Origin: an uncultured Clostridia bacterium
GTDB lineage: Bacteria; Bacillota; Clostridia; Peptostreptococcales; Anaerovoracaceae
Length of the DNA: 64,000 nucleotides
Direction of reading: 5' to 3'
Assembly: GCA_934271235.1 (NCBI GenBank)
Contig: CAKQQT010000007.1
Coordinates: 62,001-126,000, forward strand
Of the stretch, positions 19,779 through 29,348 are shown piece after piece. How positions within the stretch are numbered: position 1 is the stretch's first letter; every line of letters begins with the position of its first letter. The position numbers and the translations under genes were made by a program. Under the pieces are notes generated by a model. That model made no database searches. It saw nothing but the letters and a program-made list of their open reading frames with translations, and was not told the origin of the DNA.

Positions 19779-21095
19779 TTAGAAATAAATTCTTCCTGCT
19801 TCTCTCTGGTATTGTTCGAAATCTTTTCGGAGCTGATCCCGGAATTTCGGATGCGCGATGTTAATCAGCGCTTCTGCTCTCTGGCTGATGGATTTGCCGA
19901 ACAGATCCGCGATGCCGTATTCCGTTACAACGTAGTGGACTTCGTTTCGAGTGGTCGTGACCGGAGTTCCCGGCTTCAGTCCGGCAACGATACGGGAAAT
20001 GGTGTCGTTCTTCGCGGTGGAAGGCAGCGCGATGATCGGCTTTCCGTTTTTGGACTGCTCCGCGCCGCGCAGGAAATCCTGCTGTCCGCCTACACCGGAA
20101 AACATTTTGCTGCCGACAGAGTCCGCAACGACTTGTCCCATCAGGTCTACCTCGATCGCCGAATTGATCGCCACCACATTATCATTCTGCGCGATCACGC
20201 CGACATTGTTCGTATAGTCGACCGGCATCAGTTTGATCATCGGATTGTTGTCCACAAATTCATACAAGTCTTTGGTCCCCTGTACGAACGTCGCCACGAT
20301 CTTTCCCTTGTCAATCTGCTTCGCCTGGCCGTTTACCACGCCTTTTTTGACCAGCGGGATCAGATTGTCCGAGAAAACCTCCGTGTGGATGCCTAAGTCC
20401 TTTTTGTGTTCCAGGAATTTCAGGATCGCGTTCGGAACCTTCCCCTGCCCCATCTGCAGGCAGGCGCCGTCCTCAATGAGCGTCGAGATATGATAGCCGA
20501 TCTTCTCAGAGACCGGATCATCACTGGTGATGAACGGAAGCTCATAAATGTCTTCCTCGTGTTCTACAAAATAATCAATATCGGTAACCTTGATCTTGGT
20601 CTCCCCGCAAAGGTGCGGCATCTTTTTATTGACCTGCGCGATGGTGATCCGCGCCAGCTTCACGATCTCGGCAGTCTGGTCACAGGAGGTTCCCATGTTC
20701 ACATAGCCGTCTTCGTCCGGCGGCGTGACCTGGATCAGTCCGACATCGACCGGAACCGCTTTTTGCCGCATGGCGACCGGCTGCGCGTAAAAGTGGATCG
20801 GAATCGTTTCGCCTCTTCCCTCCTGCAGGCATCTTCGGTTATTCGCTCCGTAAAAGAAAGAATGGATCACGAAATGTCCGTGGCATTCTTCCGACGCGTA
20901 AGGCGCATCGCCTATATTCAAACCCTGCAGAATCCCCACATTGTGGAACTGCTCCCGCATCTCCACCAGCTTATACGTCAAAAATTTCGGTTCGGCGGCA
21001 GCATGCGACGGCATGACCATCTCTCCGTCCCGGATTTGGCTGAGTGCTTCTTCTGCAGAGACAAGTCTGCTTTGATAATATTCTTTCCAGTTCAT
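19779..21095 (-). CDS. Acetyl-CoA hydrolase/transferase family CoA transferase (butyryl-CoA:acetate / 4-hydroxybutyrate type)
   Basis: A 438-residue class I CoA transferase. The catalytic glutamate is in GIHTEVFSDN (E239), matching E238 of clostridial butyryl-CoA:acetate and 4-hydroxybutyrate CoA transferases; GQGKVPNAIL and GVGGQQDFLRGAEQSKNG are the CoA-binding and glycine-rich motifs. These enzymes exchange CoA between acetate and short acids such as butyrate, 4-hydroxybutyrate or propionate. Its partner gene upstream (21262) encodes a different subfamily of CoA transferase. Which acid is used cannot be read from sequence. Confidence 0.88.
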   Translation of the reverse strand: MNWKEYYQSRLVSAEEALSQIRDGEMVMPSHAAAEPKFLTYKLVEMREQFHNVGILQGLNIGDAPYASEECHGHFVIHSFFYGANNRRCLQEGRGETIPIHFYAQPVAMRQKAVPVDVGLIQVTPPDEDGYVNMGTSCDQTAEIVKLARITIAQVNKKMPHLCGETKIKVTDIDYFVEHEEDIYELPFITSDDPVSEKIGYHISTLIEDGACLQMGQGKVPNAILKFLEHKKDLGIHTEVFSDNLIPLVKKGVVNGQAKQIDKGKIVATFVQGTKDLYEFVDNNPMIKLMPVDYTNNVGVIAQNDNVVAINSAIEVDLMGQVVADSVGSKMFSGVGGQQDFLRGAEQSKNGKPIIALPSTAKNDTISRIVAGLKPGTPVTTTRNEVHYVVTEYGIADLFGKSISQRAEALINIAHPKFRDQLRKDFEQYQREAGRIYF

Positions 21096-21204
21096 GTATC
21101 AAGTGTCCTTTCTTAATGTCATCCATACTTATATTCAAGAATCGTGCCAAAAAGATCACTCTGCCGCAGATCTTGATTTTTCAAGCTTTTTTCTTTCACG
21201 GCAA

Positions 21205-21236
21205 AACAAAAACCGCACTTTCTCGATGCGGTTTTC
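21205..21236 (-). terminator. Intrinsic terminator after the 502-residue CoA transferase
   Basis: Minus strand AAAACCGCA pairs with TGCGGTTTT, followed by TTGTTTT. It lies between the two CoA transferase genes, so the downstream one likely has its own promoter or relies on read-through. Confidence 0.85.
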
Positions 21237-21261
21237 GTTTCAGATGCAAAAAAGCATCGTT

Positions 21262-22770
21262 TTACAGTTTCATACTGCCTGTCTCCAGATACCGCTGATG
21301 CCAGGAAAGCGCGGCTCTCAGATCATGCGGCGTATGTTGTCCATTCGCAAACATCCTTGCTTGAAGAAAATATTCCTGGAGCATCGACCGGTAATCCGGA
21401 TGCGCACAGTTTTCGATGATCGCTTCTGCGCGTTCTTTCGGGGAAAGACCACGAAGATCCGCATACCCCTGTTCGGTCACCAGCACCATCACCTCATGCT
21501 CCGTATGATCCACATGTGATACCATCGGTACGATCGAAGAGATCGCTCCACTCTTTGCGGTCGAAGGCGTCGTAAAAATACTCAGATAAGCGTTCCGTGA
21601 AAAATCTCCCGACCCGCCGATCCCATTCATCATGCTGCTGCCCATGATGTGGCTGGAGTTCACATTTCCGTAAATATCCGCCTCGATCGCGGTGTTCATC
21701 GAGATCACCCCAAGACGCCGGATGACCTCCGGATGGTTGCTGATCTCTTCCGGCCGCAGCAGGATCTTGTCCTTAAAAAAATCCAGTTTCTGATACAGCT
21801 TTTGAAATCCGTCCATCGACAGCGACAAACAGGTCGCCGAAGCAAAATCCAGTTTTCCGCATTCCATCAGTTCCAGCATCCCATCCTGCACGATCTCGGT
21901 ATAAGCGCGCAGATGCGTAAACGGTCCTTCTTTCAGCCCCTCGAGCACGGCGTTCGCGACATTGCCGATCCCGGACTGCAGCGGCAGCAGTTCCTTCGGC
22001 ATCCGCCCCGCGCGGATCTCCTGTTCAAGGAAACGGATGATATGCCGGGAGATTTTTACCGAAACGGCGTCCGGCTCTACAAAAGGCCGCGTATGGTCCT
22101 CTTCCTCCGAAAGTACGATCCCGCAGATCTTGTCCCAGCCGCATGGGATCGCCGTACTGCCGATCCGATCTGAGGCGTCTTCGATCGGGATCGCTTTGCG
22201 TTTCGGCGGCTTTTCGTTGAAATAGATGTCGTGCATGCCTTCCAGTTCCAAAGGTTTTTTCATCGCGATCTCCACCAGCACCTGTTTCGCGTTTTTCACG
22301 ACCGCAGCCGTATTGCCGACTGCAATGCTGGGGATCAGGTCGCCGGTTTCCGTAACCGCGAGCACTTCCACGACCGCCATGTCGATCGGCGGCAGGAAAC
22401 CGTAATCCATCGCCTGCCCGGACTGCGACAGATGCATATCCAAAAAAGCGAGTTCACCCCGATTGATCGCTGCGCGAATGTCCGCATTGTTGCAGAACGG
22501 CAAGCGCTTGCGGATCAGTCCCGCGCGTACCATATCCGTATCGATCTCCGTGCCGACTGTCGCGCCGGAATAGACATCAACCTGCAGTTTTTCTCCGCTT
22601 TGTGCTCTTTTCACCAGTTCCCGCGGGATCAGCTTCGGATAATCCGACGGCGTAAACCCACTCACGCCGAGCACCATACCGTCCCGGATGTATCCGGCCG
22701 CCTCGGCCGCGGACATCCGCAAAGCTTCTCCTTTATCCGATCGTATTCTTCTTTTTAATGTTTCCTGCAT
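21262..22770 (-). CDS. Succinyl-CoA:acetate-type CoA transferase (Cat1/AarC subfamily)
   Basis: A 502-residue class I CoA transferase. The catalytic glutamate is in AYTEIVQDG (E292), aligned with E294 of AarC. GVSGFTPSDYPKLIP (36-50), SGATVGTEID and GIGGSGDFSRNAY also match the succinate CoA-transferase branch. It would move CoA between acetyl- or succinyl-CoA and a free acid. AGGAG lies 7 bases before the ATG. It is 14 bases downstream of an AEC carrier gene (22785), which suggests that carrier moves the acid substrate or product. Confidence 0.9.
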   Translation of the reverse strand: MQETLKRRIRSDKGEALRMSAAEAAGYIRDGMVLGVSGFTPSDYPKLIPRELVKRAQSGEKLQVDVYSGATVGTEIDTDMVRAGLIRKRLPFCNNADIRAAINRGELAFLDMHLSQSGQAMDYGFLPPIDMAVVEVLAVTETGDLIPSIAVGNTAAVVKNAKQVLVEIAMKKPLELEGMHDIYFNEKPPKRKAIPIEDASDRIGSTAIPCGWDKICGIVLSEEEDHTRPFVEPDAVSVKISRHIIRFLEQEIRAGRMPKELLPLQSGIGNVANAVLEGLKEGPFTHLRAYTEIVQDGMLELMECGKLDFASATCLSLSMDGFQKLYQKLDFFKDKILLRPEEISNHPEVIRRLGVISMNTAIEADIYGNVNSSHIMGSSMMNGIGGSGDFSRNAYLSIFTTPSTAKSGAISSIVPMVSHVDHTEHEVMVLVTEQGYADLRGLSPKERAEAIIENCAHPDYRSMLQEYFLQARMFANGQHTPHDLRAALSWHQRYLETGSMKL

Positions 22771-22784
22771 GTTTCTTCTCCTGT

Positions 22785-23726
22785 TTAAAACATCCCGATC
22801 GATTTATAGAAAAATATCCAACAAAACATGGTAAACGCAACGAGTGCGGTCCCAAACACCACACAGTCCCGCGCCAGTTCTCCGTCGCTTTCCATCTGAT
22901 CTGCCATCGTGTAGGAAGTCGTGGTCGGGGAAGCGGCGAAGAACGCAAGGAGCGTCACAAAGGCGACTCCTCGGAACCCCAGCAGCATGCCGACCAGCGT
23001 GACAATGCCCGGAACTGCGATCAATTTTCCGGCAATGCAGATGGCAAGATCCCGTTTGCGGTTTCCCGCATTTTTCAGATCTAAGGACGCGCCCATCACG
23101 ACAAGGGCCAGACTGCCGGCGGTGCTCCCGAGTGAGGTGATCGTCTTTTCGATGACGTAAGGAAATTGTATTTCGGTCACCATACACAAGGTTCCCGCAA
23201 CGGTAGCCAGAATGATCGGGTTCAGCAGGATCTCCTTCAGCATGTGCAGCGGTTTCGGCCTGCTTCCGCGAAAGACTTCCAGTACCACGACCGCGAAGAT
23301 GTTGTTCACAAGCAGCATACCGACAATGGTCAAGGCTGTTGCTGCCAGATTCTCCTTTCCGCAGATATTTTCCACGATGGGAAATCCGATGACCAGAAAG
23401 TTGCTGCGATTGATGGCCTGGATCATAGCGCCTCGTTTGGCCGGATCCTTCTCGATCTTCATGACCAGCGGGATCGTCAGGCTCCAGAGCAGGATCGCCA
23501 TCAGAACGCTGTAACCGATCAAGGCCGGATCAAAGGCTTCATGGATATTCGCACCGTACAGACTGTAAAAGGCGACGCAGGGAAACATCGCCTTAAACAG
23601 AACGTTATTGATTTTTTTGATACTGTGAGAATCCAAAAGTTTCCCAAGCTTTATGGTATAACCGACTGCGATCAGCAGGAACATCGGGGTCACTGCTTCA
23701 AATGCAATCATTAAATTTTGTATCAT
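22785..23726 (-). CDS. AEC-family transporter, copy 2
   Basis: A 313-residue AEC carrier, paralogous to the one at 18585-19526 and of identical length. Helices run throughout; the signature PMFLLIAVGYTIKLGKLLDS is at the N-terminus. GGAGC lies 6 bases before the ATG. It begins 33 bases after the HBD gene and ends 14 bases before the Cat1-type CoA transferase, so these three probably form an operon. Probable role: organic acid uptake or export. Confidence 0.88.
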   Translation of the reverse strand: MIQNLMIAFEAVTPMFLLIAVGYTIKLGKLLDSHSIKKINNVLFKAMFPCVAFYSLYGANIHEAFDPALIGYSVLMAILLWSLTIPLVMKIEKDPAKRGAMIQAINRSNFLVIGFPIVENICGKENLAATALTIVGMLLVNNIFAVVVLEVFRGSRPKPLHMLKEILLNPIILATVAGTLCMVTEIQFPYVIEKTITSLGSTAGSLALVVMGASLDLKNAGNRKRDLAICIAGKLIAVPGIVTLVGMLLGFRGVAFVTLLAFFAASPTTTSYTMADQMESDGELARDCVVFGTALVAFTMFCWIFFYKSIGMF

Positions 23727-23759
23727 TTTACAGCTCCAAAAGATATAGGAAGAACCTCG

Positions 23760-24644
23760 CTATTTATGCAGTTCTTCCCGCACGGTTTTCTGACCGTTTT
23801 CGTAGTCGTACCAACCTTTTCCGGTTTTTCTTCCAAGTTCCTTTTTTTGAACACGTTCATAAGCCGCCGGGATCGGTTTCCATCGCTCGTCATGAAAACT
23901 TTGATACAGGGTTTCCAGACCCGCCAGCCCGATATCAATCCCTGACAGATCATTTAGTTCAAACGGCCCCATCGGGTGGTTCAATCCCAGCTTCATGGCC
24001 GCATCGATGTCTTCAATGGACGCAATTCCCTCATCGTAACAGCGATAAGCTTCCATGCGAATCGCTGCATTGATACGGTTCACAATAAATCCCGGCGAAT
24101 CTTTCTGTACCACGATCGGATTTTTTCCGATCTGTGCTGCAAATTCTTTCGCTGCTTCAATCGCTGCATCTGAGGTCTTTTCTCCTCGTACAATTTCCAG
24201 AAGCTTCATGGCCGGAACCGGACCGAAGAAATGCGTACCAAGAAAATTCTCCGGTCTCTGCAAGCCTTCCGCTAAGTGCGTGATCGGAATATAGGAAGTG
24301 TTGGTTCCGATAAAGGTATCCGCATTTACATATTGCTCGAGTTCTCGCAGCAGATTCTCTTTTATTTCAAAGTTTTCCACAACAACCTCGATCACAAAAT
24401 CTGCTTCCGCTGCATCTTCCAGATTTGTCGTCGCGTGGATATTTCCAAGCAGTTCGTTTTTATGTTCAAGCGTCTCTTTGCCTTTTGCGATCCGCGCATC
24501 AAGACCGGCTGCGATCTTCTGGATGCCTTTTTCGATAAGAGATGTCTCCAGATCCCAAAGCAGTACGTCATATCCGGCATTTGCACAAACCTGTGCGATA
24601 CCAGCTCCCATATAGCCGGAGCCCAAAATCATGATCGTTCTCAT
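23760..24644 (-). CDS. 3-hydroxyacyl-CoA dehydrogenase (HBD type)
   Basis: About 294 residues. N-terminal NAD-binding Rossmann motif GSGYMGAGIAQVCANAGYDV, the catalytic His in THFFGPVPAMKLLEIV, and the C-terminal domain start GFIVNRINAAIRMEAY. This family oxidises 3-hydroxyacyl-CoA (typically 3-hydroxybutyryl-CoA) with NAD(P)+. The ATG at 24644 has AGGAG 5 bases upstream and matches the family start; ten upstream codons are open but lack a ribosome site. A role on a 3-hydroxy acid such as carnitine cannot be excluded, since carnitine 3-dehydrogenases are related to this family. Confidence 0.9.
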   Translation of the reverse strand: MRTIMILGSGYMGAGIAQVCANAGYDVLLWDLETSLIEKGIQKIAAGLDARIAKGKETLEHKNELLGNIHATTNLEDAAEADFVIEVVVENFEIKENLLRELEQYVNADTFIGTNTSYIPITHLAEGLQRPENFLGTHFFGPVPAMKLLEIVRGEKTSDAAIEAAKEFAAQIGKNPIVVQKDSPGFIVNRINAAIRMEAYRCYDEGIASIEDIDAAMKLGLNHPMGPFELNDLSGIDIGLAGLETLYQSFHDERWKPIPAAYERVQKKELGRKTGKGWYDYENGQKTVREELHK

Positions 24645-24700
24645 TTTTTCTCCTGTTTCTTCAGCTCTATGCACAATTTTAAGTCTTATATCAAAACCAC

Positions 24701-26113
24701 TTACAACAGTGGCAATTTATGCAGGATGATCGTAAAGATGACCATGCCAAACAGCGCAAACGGGTAAGTTGCTCCATAGCCTGCACCCGGATCATCACTT
24801 CCGACGGCCTCTGTTGCTGCACCAAGTCCAGGTGTGGAAGTCATACCGCCGCAGATTGCTCCGGACAGCATGATCCAGTTCAGATGGAATGCATATCTTC
24901 CCACCAAGAAGCCAATGATAACGGAAATAAACCCTACGATCAGGCTGACAAGTGCCAGCGTAATACCGGAACCTGTTACTGCCGCGACAGCTCCGTATCC
25001 ATAGTTCAAGCCGACGATCGCCAAGAAAAATGCCAGACCCAGTTCACGAATCACACCCAGTACCTTGGTATCCATGCGGAACGAAAACGGTCCGATCTTA
25101 CCTATATAGCCAAGCAAAAGCGCGCCGATCAGAACGCCGCCGGTCGATTCCAGGCTGACATAGCCAAGCGGCCCCATGTAGATCTTGATCGAACCGATCA
25201 AATATCCGATAAAGCACACTAAGGCGAACGAAATAATACTGAAACTGTTTGTTGGGATTTCTTTGCCTGCTTTAATATTCCTTGCAGCTTCCATTTCAAG
25301 CTGATAGCGCTTCTTTTCTTCCTCAACATCAAAGCGGAACACAATATTCAGGAAATTGACTGCCAAAATAACGATGATGACGCCAAATGGATAGCCAACA
25401 GCATGTCCGATTCCAACTTGGCCGGTTGCTTGGTTGATAAAGTCCTGCTTCATCTCATCCGATAATTCGGTCGTGTTCTCTACCGTCAGATCCGCATATT
25501 TCTCATCCAGATTGAGCACCTTGATAACAGCTTCTCGATTGGTTTCAGATTCTGTCGCATAATGATCCGCTAGGTCATTCGCATGAATGTTGGCCGTCTC
25601 CAATGCAGAAGCCAGGCCCGGCGAGCTGGTCATAGCACCAGTATATACACCAGCTACCGCATACTGGTTGGTGTTCTTGCAAAATGCCGTACAGGCATAA
25701 GTTGCGCCTGCGCCGACCAGTGTGATCAAAAGTCCCAGTACCACAAACTTTACGCCATATTTTTTGATGACGATACCAAGGTCTTTTGCGGCAAGAAGCC
25801 CAACTGCTGCAACGAAGATAATGAGTGCAGTCGAAAAGAAATAGTTGTTGATAACCTTACCACCGTTTCCAGTCATGATCTGTACAGCTGCTTTCCAACC
25901 GGCTGCGGCTTCATCACCGGTGCTGTAAAGTTTCTGTGCGAAACCGTAAACTGCCCAGCCGATAGCAAGTCCTACAAACAAGGCTCCGGACGTCCCGAAG
26001 CTGAATTTACCGAATTTAATTTTGCCGAACAATAACCCGAGGGCAATTGTGACGAACATCAGTACAAATGGGTTCAGCATCAGACTGATGACATCAAATT
26101 TTATAAGCTGCAT
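24701..26113 (-). CDS. AspT/YidE/YbjL-type antiporter
   Basis: A 470-residue membrane protein with two homologous transport halves, each containing a GAMTSSPGLASALE or GGMTSTPGLGAATE motif, the hallmark of the aspartate-alanine exchanger family. A hydrophilic loop separates them (about 190-300). AspT exchanges aspartate for alanine to generate proton motive force in decarboxylating cells; many members have other carboxylate or amino acid substrates. No TrkA-C (RCK) domain is visible in the loop. The ATG at 26113 follows GGGAGG by 8 bases. The gene sits between HBD and thiolase genes, so an acid linked to that pathway is a likely substrate. Confidence 0.8.
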   Translation of the reverse strand: MQLIKFDVISLMLNPFVLMFVTIALGLLFGKIKFGKFSFGTSGALFVGLAIGWAVYGFAQKLYSTGDEAAAGWKAAVQIMTGNGGKVINNYFFSTALIIFVAAVGLLAAKDLGIVIKKYGVKFVVLGLLITLVGAGATYACTAFCKNTNQYAVAGVYTGAMTSSPGLASALETANIHANDLADHYATESETNREAVIKVLNLDEKYADLTVENTTELSDEMKQDFINQATGQVGIGHAVGYPFGVIIVILAVNFLNIVFRFDVEEEKKRYQLEMEAARNIKAGKEIPTNSFSIISFALVCFIGYLIGSIKIYMGPLGYVSLESTGGVLIGALLLGYIGKIGPFSFRMDTKVLGVIRELGLAFFLAIVGLNYGYGAVAAVTGSGITLALVSLIVGFISVIIGFLVGRYAFHLNWIMLSGAICGGMTSTPGLGAATEAVGSDDPGAGYGATYPFALFGMVIFTIILHKLPLL

Positions 26114-26338
26114 GGTATATATACCTCCCGATTTATTTCTTTTGAAATACAAAAGGGCACTTATCGTTCTAAGGAGAATTGAAAGAGGTTAAAATGATGA
26201 TATGTAATCTAACGATGTGTAAGTATTCTGATTTTGTTTCTCTAAATTCCTGATAAGATGCCCTTATTGACCTGTTTTATTTTGAAAGAAGCTCCCTGCT
26301 GCTGTTTTTCAACGCAAAGAGCTCCTTTCTTCACGATA

Positions 26339-27541
26339 TTATACTAATTCCAATGCCATGGACATTCCGAGACCGCCGCCGATACAGATCGTTGCCAGGC
26401 CGTACTTTTCATTTCTCTTTTTCATTTCATACATCAGAGTCGTAACAATTCTGGCGCCGGACATACCGAGCGGATGTCCAAGTGCGATAGCTCCGCCGTT
26501 GACATTTACTTTTTCCGGATCAAGTTCTAAAAGCTTGATGCATCCTAAGGATTGTGCTGCGAAAGCTTCATTCAGTTCTACCAGACCGAAGTCTTTATAA
26601 TTCAGTCCCAATTTATCCAAGCATTGTTCCTGCAGCTTCTTCGTTGCTGCAACCGGGCCAAGGCCCATATATCTCGGATCAACACCGGCAGCTGCCCCAC
26701 CGAGGATTTTTGCCATTGGCTTCAAGCCAAGTTCTTCCGCTTTTTCAGCGCTCATGATTACAAGTGCGCATGCGCCGTCATTTCTTCCGGAAGCATTGCC
26801 TGCGGTTGTAACGCCGCCTTGGAAAATCGCTCTCAGTTTTGCGATCTTTTCTTCATTTGTATCTCTCTTTGGATATTCATCCGTATCAAATACGATTGGA
26901 TCTCCTTTTCTCTGCGGGATCACAACCGGCACAATCTCTTCTGCGAACCTTCCGGAATCGATGGCCGCAACCGCTTTTCTCTGAGATGCCAGCGCAAAAG
27001 CATCACATTCTTCTCTTGTGATATGATATTTTTCCGCTACATTGTCAGCAGTCTGGATCATATTGAATGTGCCGTATTTATCTTTTGGCTGTGAATTCGG
27101 CTGACTTTCTACGTTTGGGTCCAAGAATCTCTGGCTTCCGCTCCCAGTACCGAATCTAGTATCTTTAATATAGAACGGCGCGGTACTCATGCTTTCGGTA
27201 CCGCCGCAAAGGACGATATCCGCATAACCGCACTGGATTTCCATCATGCCGTTTAAAATCGCCTGCAGGCCGGATGCACACTGTCTATGTACGGTATAAG
27301 CCGGTACTTCTTCCGGAATGCCGACTTCTAATGCAGTCAATCTTGCGATATTCGGCTGTTCGGTGGACTGTTTTACATGTCCTACGATCACATGGTCAAT
27401 GTCTGATTTTTGAATGCCCGCTCTTTCGATCGCGCCTGCAAATGCCGTCGCTAATAAATAATCCGGTTCCACTTTCTTCAACGTTCCGCCGATGGAACCT
27501 ACCGGAGTTCTTGCTGCGGATACAATAACAACATCTTTCAT
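26339..27541 (-). CDS. Acetyl-CoA C-acetyltransferase (thiolase)
   Basis: About 400 residues, thiolase II family. Active-site Cys88 in [11 protein letters not shown], the catalytic His in [14 protein letters not shown], and the second Cys in [15 protein letters not shown]. It condenses two acetyl-CoA or cleaves acetoacetyl-CoA. The ATG at 27541 is correctly spaced from GGGAGG, whereas the upstream ATG at 27550 is directly next to it. It is preceded by the BKACE gene with a short gap. Downstream (26114-26338) there is a weak hairpin (GGAGCTC/GAGCTTC type) and a long-range GGGCA/TGCCC pairing but no gene. Confidence 0.93.
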   Translation of the reverse strand: MKDVVIVSAARTPVGSIGGTLKKVEPDYLLATAFAGAIERAGIQKSDIDHVIVGHVKQSTEQPNIARLTALEVGIPEEVPAYTVHRQCASGLQAILNGMMEIQCGYADIVLCGGTESMSTAPFYIKDTRFGTGSGSQRFLDPNVESQPNSQPKDKYGTFNMIQTADNVAEKYHITREECDAFALASQRKAVAAIDSGRFAEEIVPVVIPQRKGDPIVFDTDEYPKRDTNEEKIAKLRAIFQGGVTTAGNASGRNDGACALVIMSAEKAEELGLKPMAKILGGAAAGVDPRYMGLGPVAATKKLQEQCLDKLGLNYKDFGLVELNEAFAAQSLGCIKLLELDPEKVNVNGGAIALGHPLGMSGARIVTTLMYEMKKRNEKYGLATICIGGGLGMSMALELV

Positions 27542-27567
27542 TTTGTTCATCCTCCCGATTTAAAATC

Positions 27568-28422
27568 CTATTTCAAATGATTGATATGCTGCGTTAAACC
27601 CAAAATTTCTCTCGTCTCAGCAGGTGTTGCAATCTCTCTTCCTGCTAACTGTGCAATCTTGATCGCTCTTTCAACCAACTGGGTATTGGTCGCGTATACA
27701 CCTTTTTCCAACATAACATTATCTTCGAGGCCTACGCGAAGTCCATCACATCCTGCTGCAAGGCCTGCCAACAGCATTGGCATATGTGCCTTGCCGATAC
27801 CGGCAATCGCCCAAGTGCTGCCCGGATTCAAATGATTGACAAGGTAAGTGACGTTCTCAATCGTTGCATCCATTCCACCTTTGACACCCATCATCAGCTG
27901 ATAGTGCAGCGGTGTCTGCAAGAATCCTCTTTTTAGGAAACGTTCACAGTTGCCGAGCATACCTGCGTCAAAGACTTCCAATTCCGGTTTGATCTTTTCC
28001 TCAATGCAGAGCTCACCCAGGGCTTCCAAGAACTGTGGTCTGTTAAGGAATACATAATCGTCACCCCAGTTCATAGAACCGGCGTCAAAAGAACAAATTT
28101 CCGGTTTGACCGCTTTCAAGTGGTTCAGCCGGAGTTCTTCCGGGAATTTGGAGCCGGATGCGGTCACATTCAGGACCAGATCCAGTTTTTCTTTTGCGAG
28201 TGCTTCTCTGACAGCGGTCATCTGCTCTACCCATCTTCCGGTATCCATACACGGTAAGCCGTCTTTATCCCTGAGATGGAAATGGACAATGGCTGCGCCT
28301 GCTTTTGCAACATTTACCGTATCCTGCGCAATTTCTTCGATCGTTGTCGGGTGATAAGGGGATAATGCCTTATTTGTCTGCGATCCTGTAATTGCACAGG
28401 TAATAAACAACTTCTTTTTCAA
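27568..28422 (-). CDS. Beta-keto acid cleavage enzyme (BKACE, DUF849 family)
   Basis: About 284 residues, TIM-barrel BKACE family. Typical features: KLFITCAITG at the N-terminus, AGAAIVHFHLRDKDG with the zinc-binding His-x-His, ELEVFDAGML, and the C-terminal GLRVGLEDN. Members condense a beta-keto acid with acetyl-CoA to give acetoacetate plus a CoA ester. Kce of lysine fermentation is one member, but the substrate class cannot be assigned here. I chose a TTG start at 28422: AGGAGG lies 9 bases upstream and the family begins there. The 26 upstream codons are open but have no ribosome site. It lies in line with SDR and thiolase genes. Confidence 0.9.
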   Translation of the reverse strand: MKKKLFITCAITGSQTNKALSPYHPTTIEEIAQDTVNVAKAGAAIVHFHLRDKDGLPCMDTGRWVEQMTAVREALAKEKLDLVLNVTASGSKFPEELRLNHLKAVKPEICSFDAGSMNWGDDYVFLNRPQFLEALGELCIEEKIKPELEVFDAGMLGNCERFLKRGFLQTPLHYQLMMGVKGGMDATIENVTYLVNHLNPGSTWAIAGIGKAHMPMLLAGLAAGCDGLRVGLEDNVMLEKGVYATNTQLVERAIKIAQLAGREIATPAETREILGLTQHINHLK

Positions 28423-28523
28423 ATTACCTTTCCTCCTATATTGTAATATATGTAAATTCATTATTTTCAAAGAATCATGGTGTGGTTTTACCCACACCAT
28501 ATCATGCTCTCACTATGCCTGCT

Positions 28524-29315
28524 TTATTTTTGCGTTTCTTTCAACTGCCAGCTATAGTGTGGATTTTGCGCGGTCAGTTTCGCACCGGCTACCGGCAAAG
28601 ATACACCGCTGATATACGATGCCATGTCGGATGCCAAGAAGAGATAAGCTCCAACCATATCCTCCGGATATGCCAGACGCTTCATTGCGATCAAACTTAC
28701 AAATCGATCAAAGTTCTTTCTGCATTCTTCCTCTGTCAGCGGAGATACCGTCATGCCAGGCTGGATGCCGACAACACGGATATGATCAGCCGCGAGTTCC
28801 GCCGCGAAGACTTTTGTCATTTGGTCAACCGCGGCTTTCGTTGACGAATATACAGCGCTTCCGCATGTCGGTACTACCGACGTAAAGGACGATGTGTTGA
28901 TGATGACACCGCCACCGGTCTTACGCATCTGTTCTGCCGCGAAGGCACAACCGAAAAATACAGACTTTTGGTTCGTATTGATTACTTTATACCAATCTTC
29001 CTCCGATAACGTCTCAAATGGTTTCCGGATGCTGATTCCTGCGTTATTAATGAAAATGTCCAGTCGACCGTAGGTTTCTACGACGGCTTCTGTAAATCCC
29101 TTTAACTGAGCGTTGACACCGACATCAACGCTCATAGTCAATAATTCAAATCCCTCTTTCTGAAAAGCTGCCTGCATTGCATCAATTTTGCTCTGACTTC
29201 TGCCGCAAACCGCAACCTTGCAGCCCTCTTTTGCAAAAGCCATCGCCACAGCTTCTCCGATACCTGATGTTCCGCCTGCAATGGCAACAACTTTGTCTTT
29301 TAAATTTAAATCCAT
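28524..29315 (-). CDS. SDR-family oxidoreductase 1
   Basis: About 263 residues. NAD(P)-binding GGTSGIGEAVA near the N-terminus, NNAGIS, a catalytic Ser region, and YSSTKAAVDQ (Tyr-x-x-x-Lys). Classical short-chain dehydrogenase, likely a hydroxy acid or keto acid oxidoreductase. It sits between BKACE and TctA, so oxidation of a beta-hydroxy acid to the BKACE substrate is a reasonable inference. An ATG at 29315 is well spaced from AAGG; the frame extends to a GTG at 29324. Confidence 0.88.
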   Translation of the reverse strand: MDLNLKDKVVAIAGGTSGIGEAVAMAFAKEGCKVAVCGRSQSKIDAMQAAFQKEGFELLTMSVDVGVNAQLKGFTEAVVETYGRLDIFINNAGISIRKPFETLSEEDWYKVINTNQKSVFFGCAFAAEQMRKTGGGVIINTSSFTSVVPTCGSAVYSSTKAAVDQMTKVFAAELAADHIRVVGIQPGMTVSPLTEEECRKNFDRFVSLIAMKRLAYPEDMVGAYLFLASDMASYISGVSLPVAGAKLTAQNPHYSWQLKETQK

Positions 29316-29348
29316 ACTAATCACCTTTTATGTTCTGCCTTCTTCTGA

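Noticed and set aside
23760..24644. Carnitine 3-dehydrogenase assignment for the HBD-type gene
   Set aside because: The sequence shows general 3-hydroxyacyl-CoA dehydrogenase features; nothing visible separates it toward carnitine, although BKACE and a CaiB-family protein are nearby.
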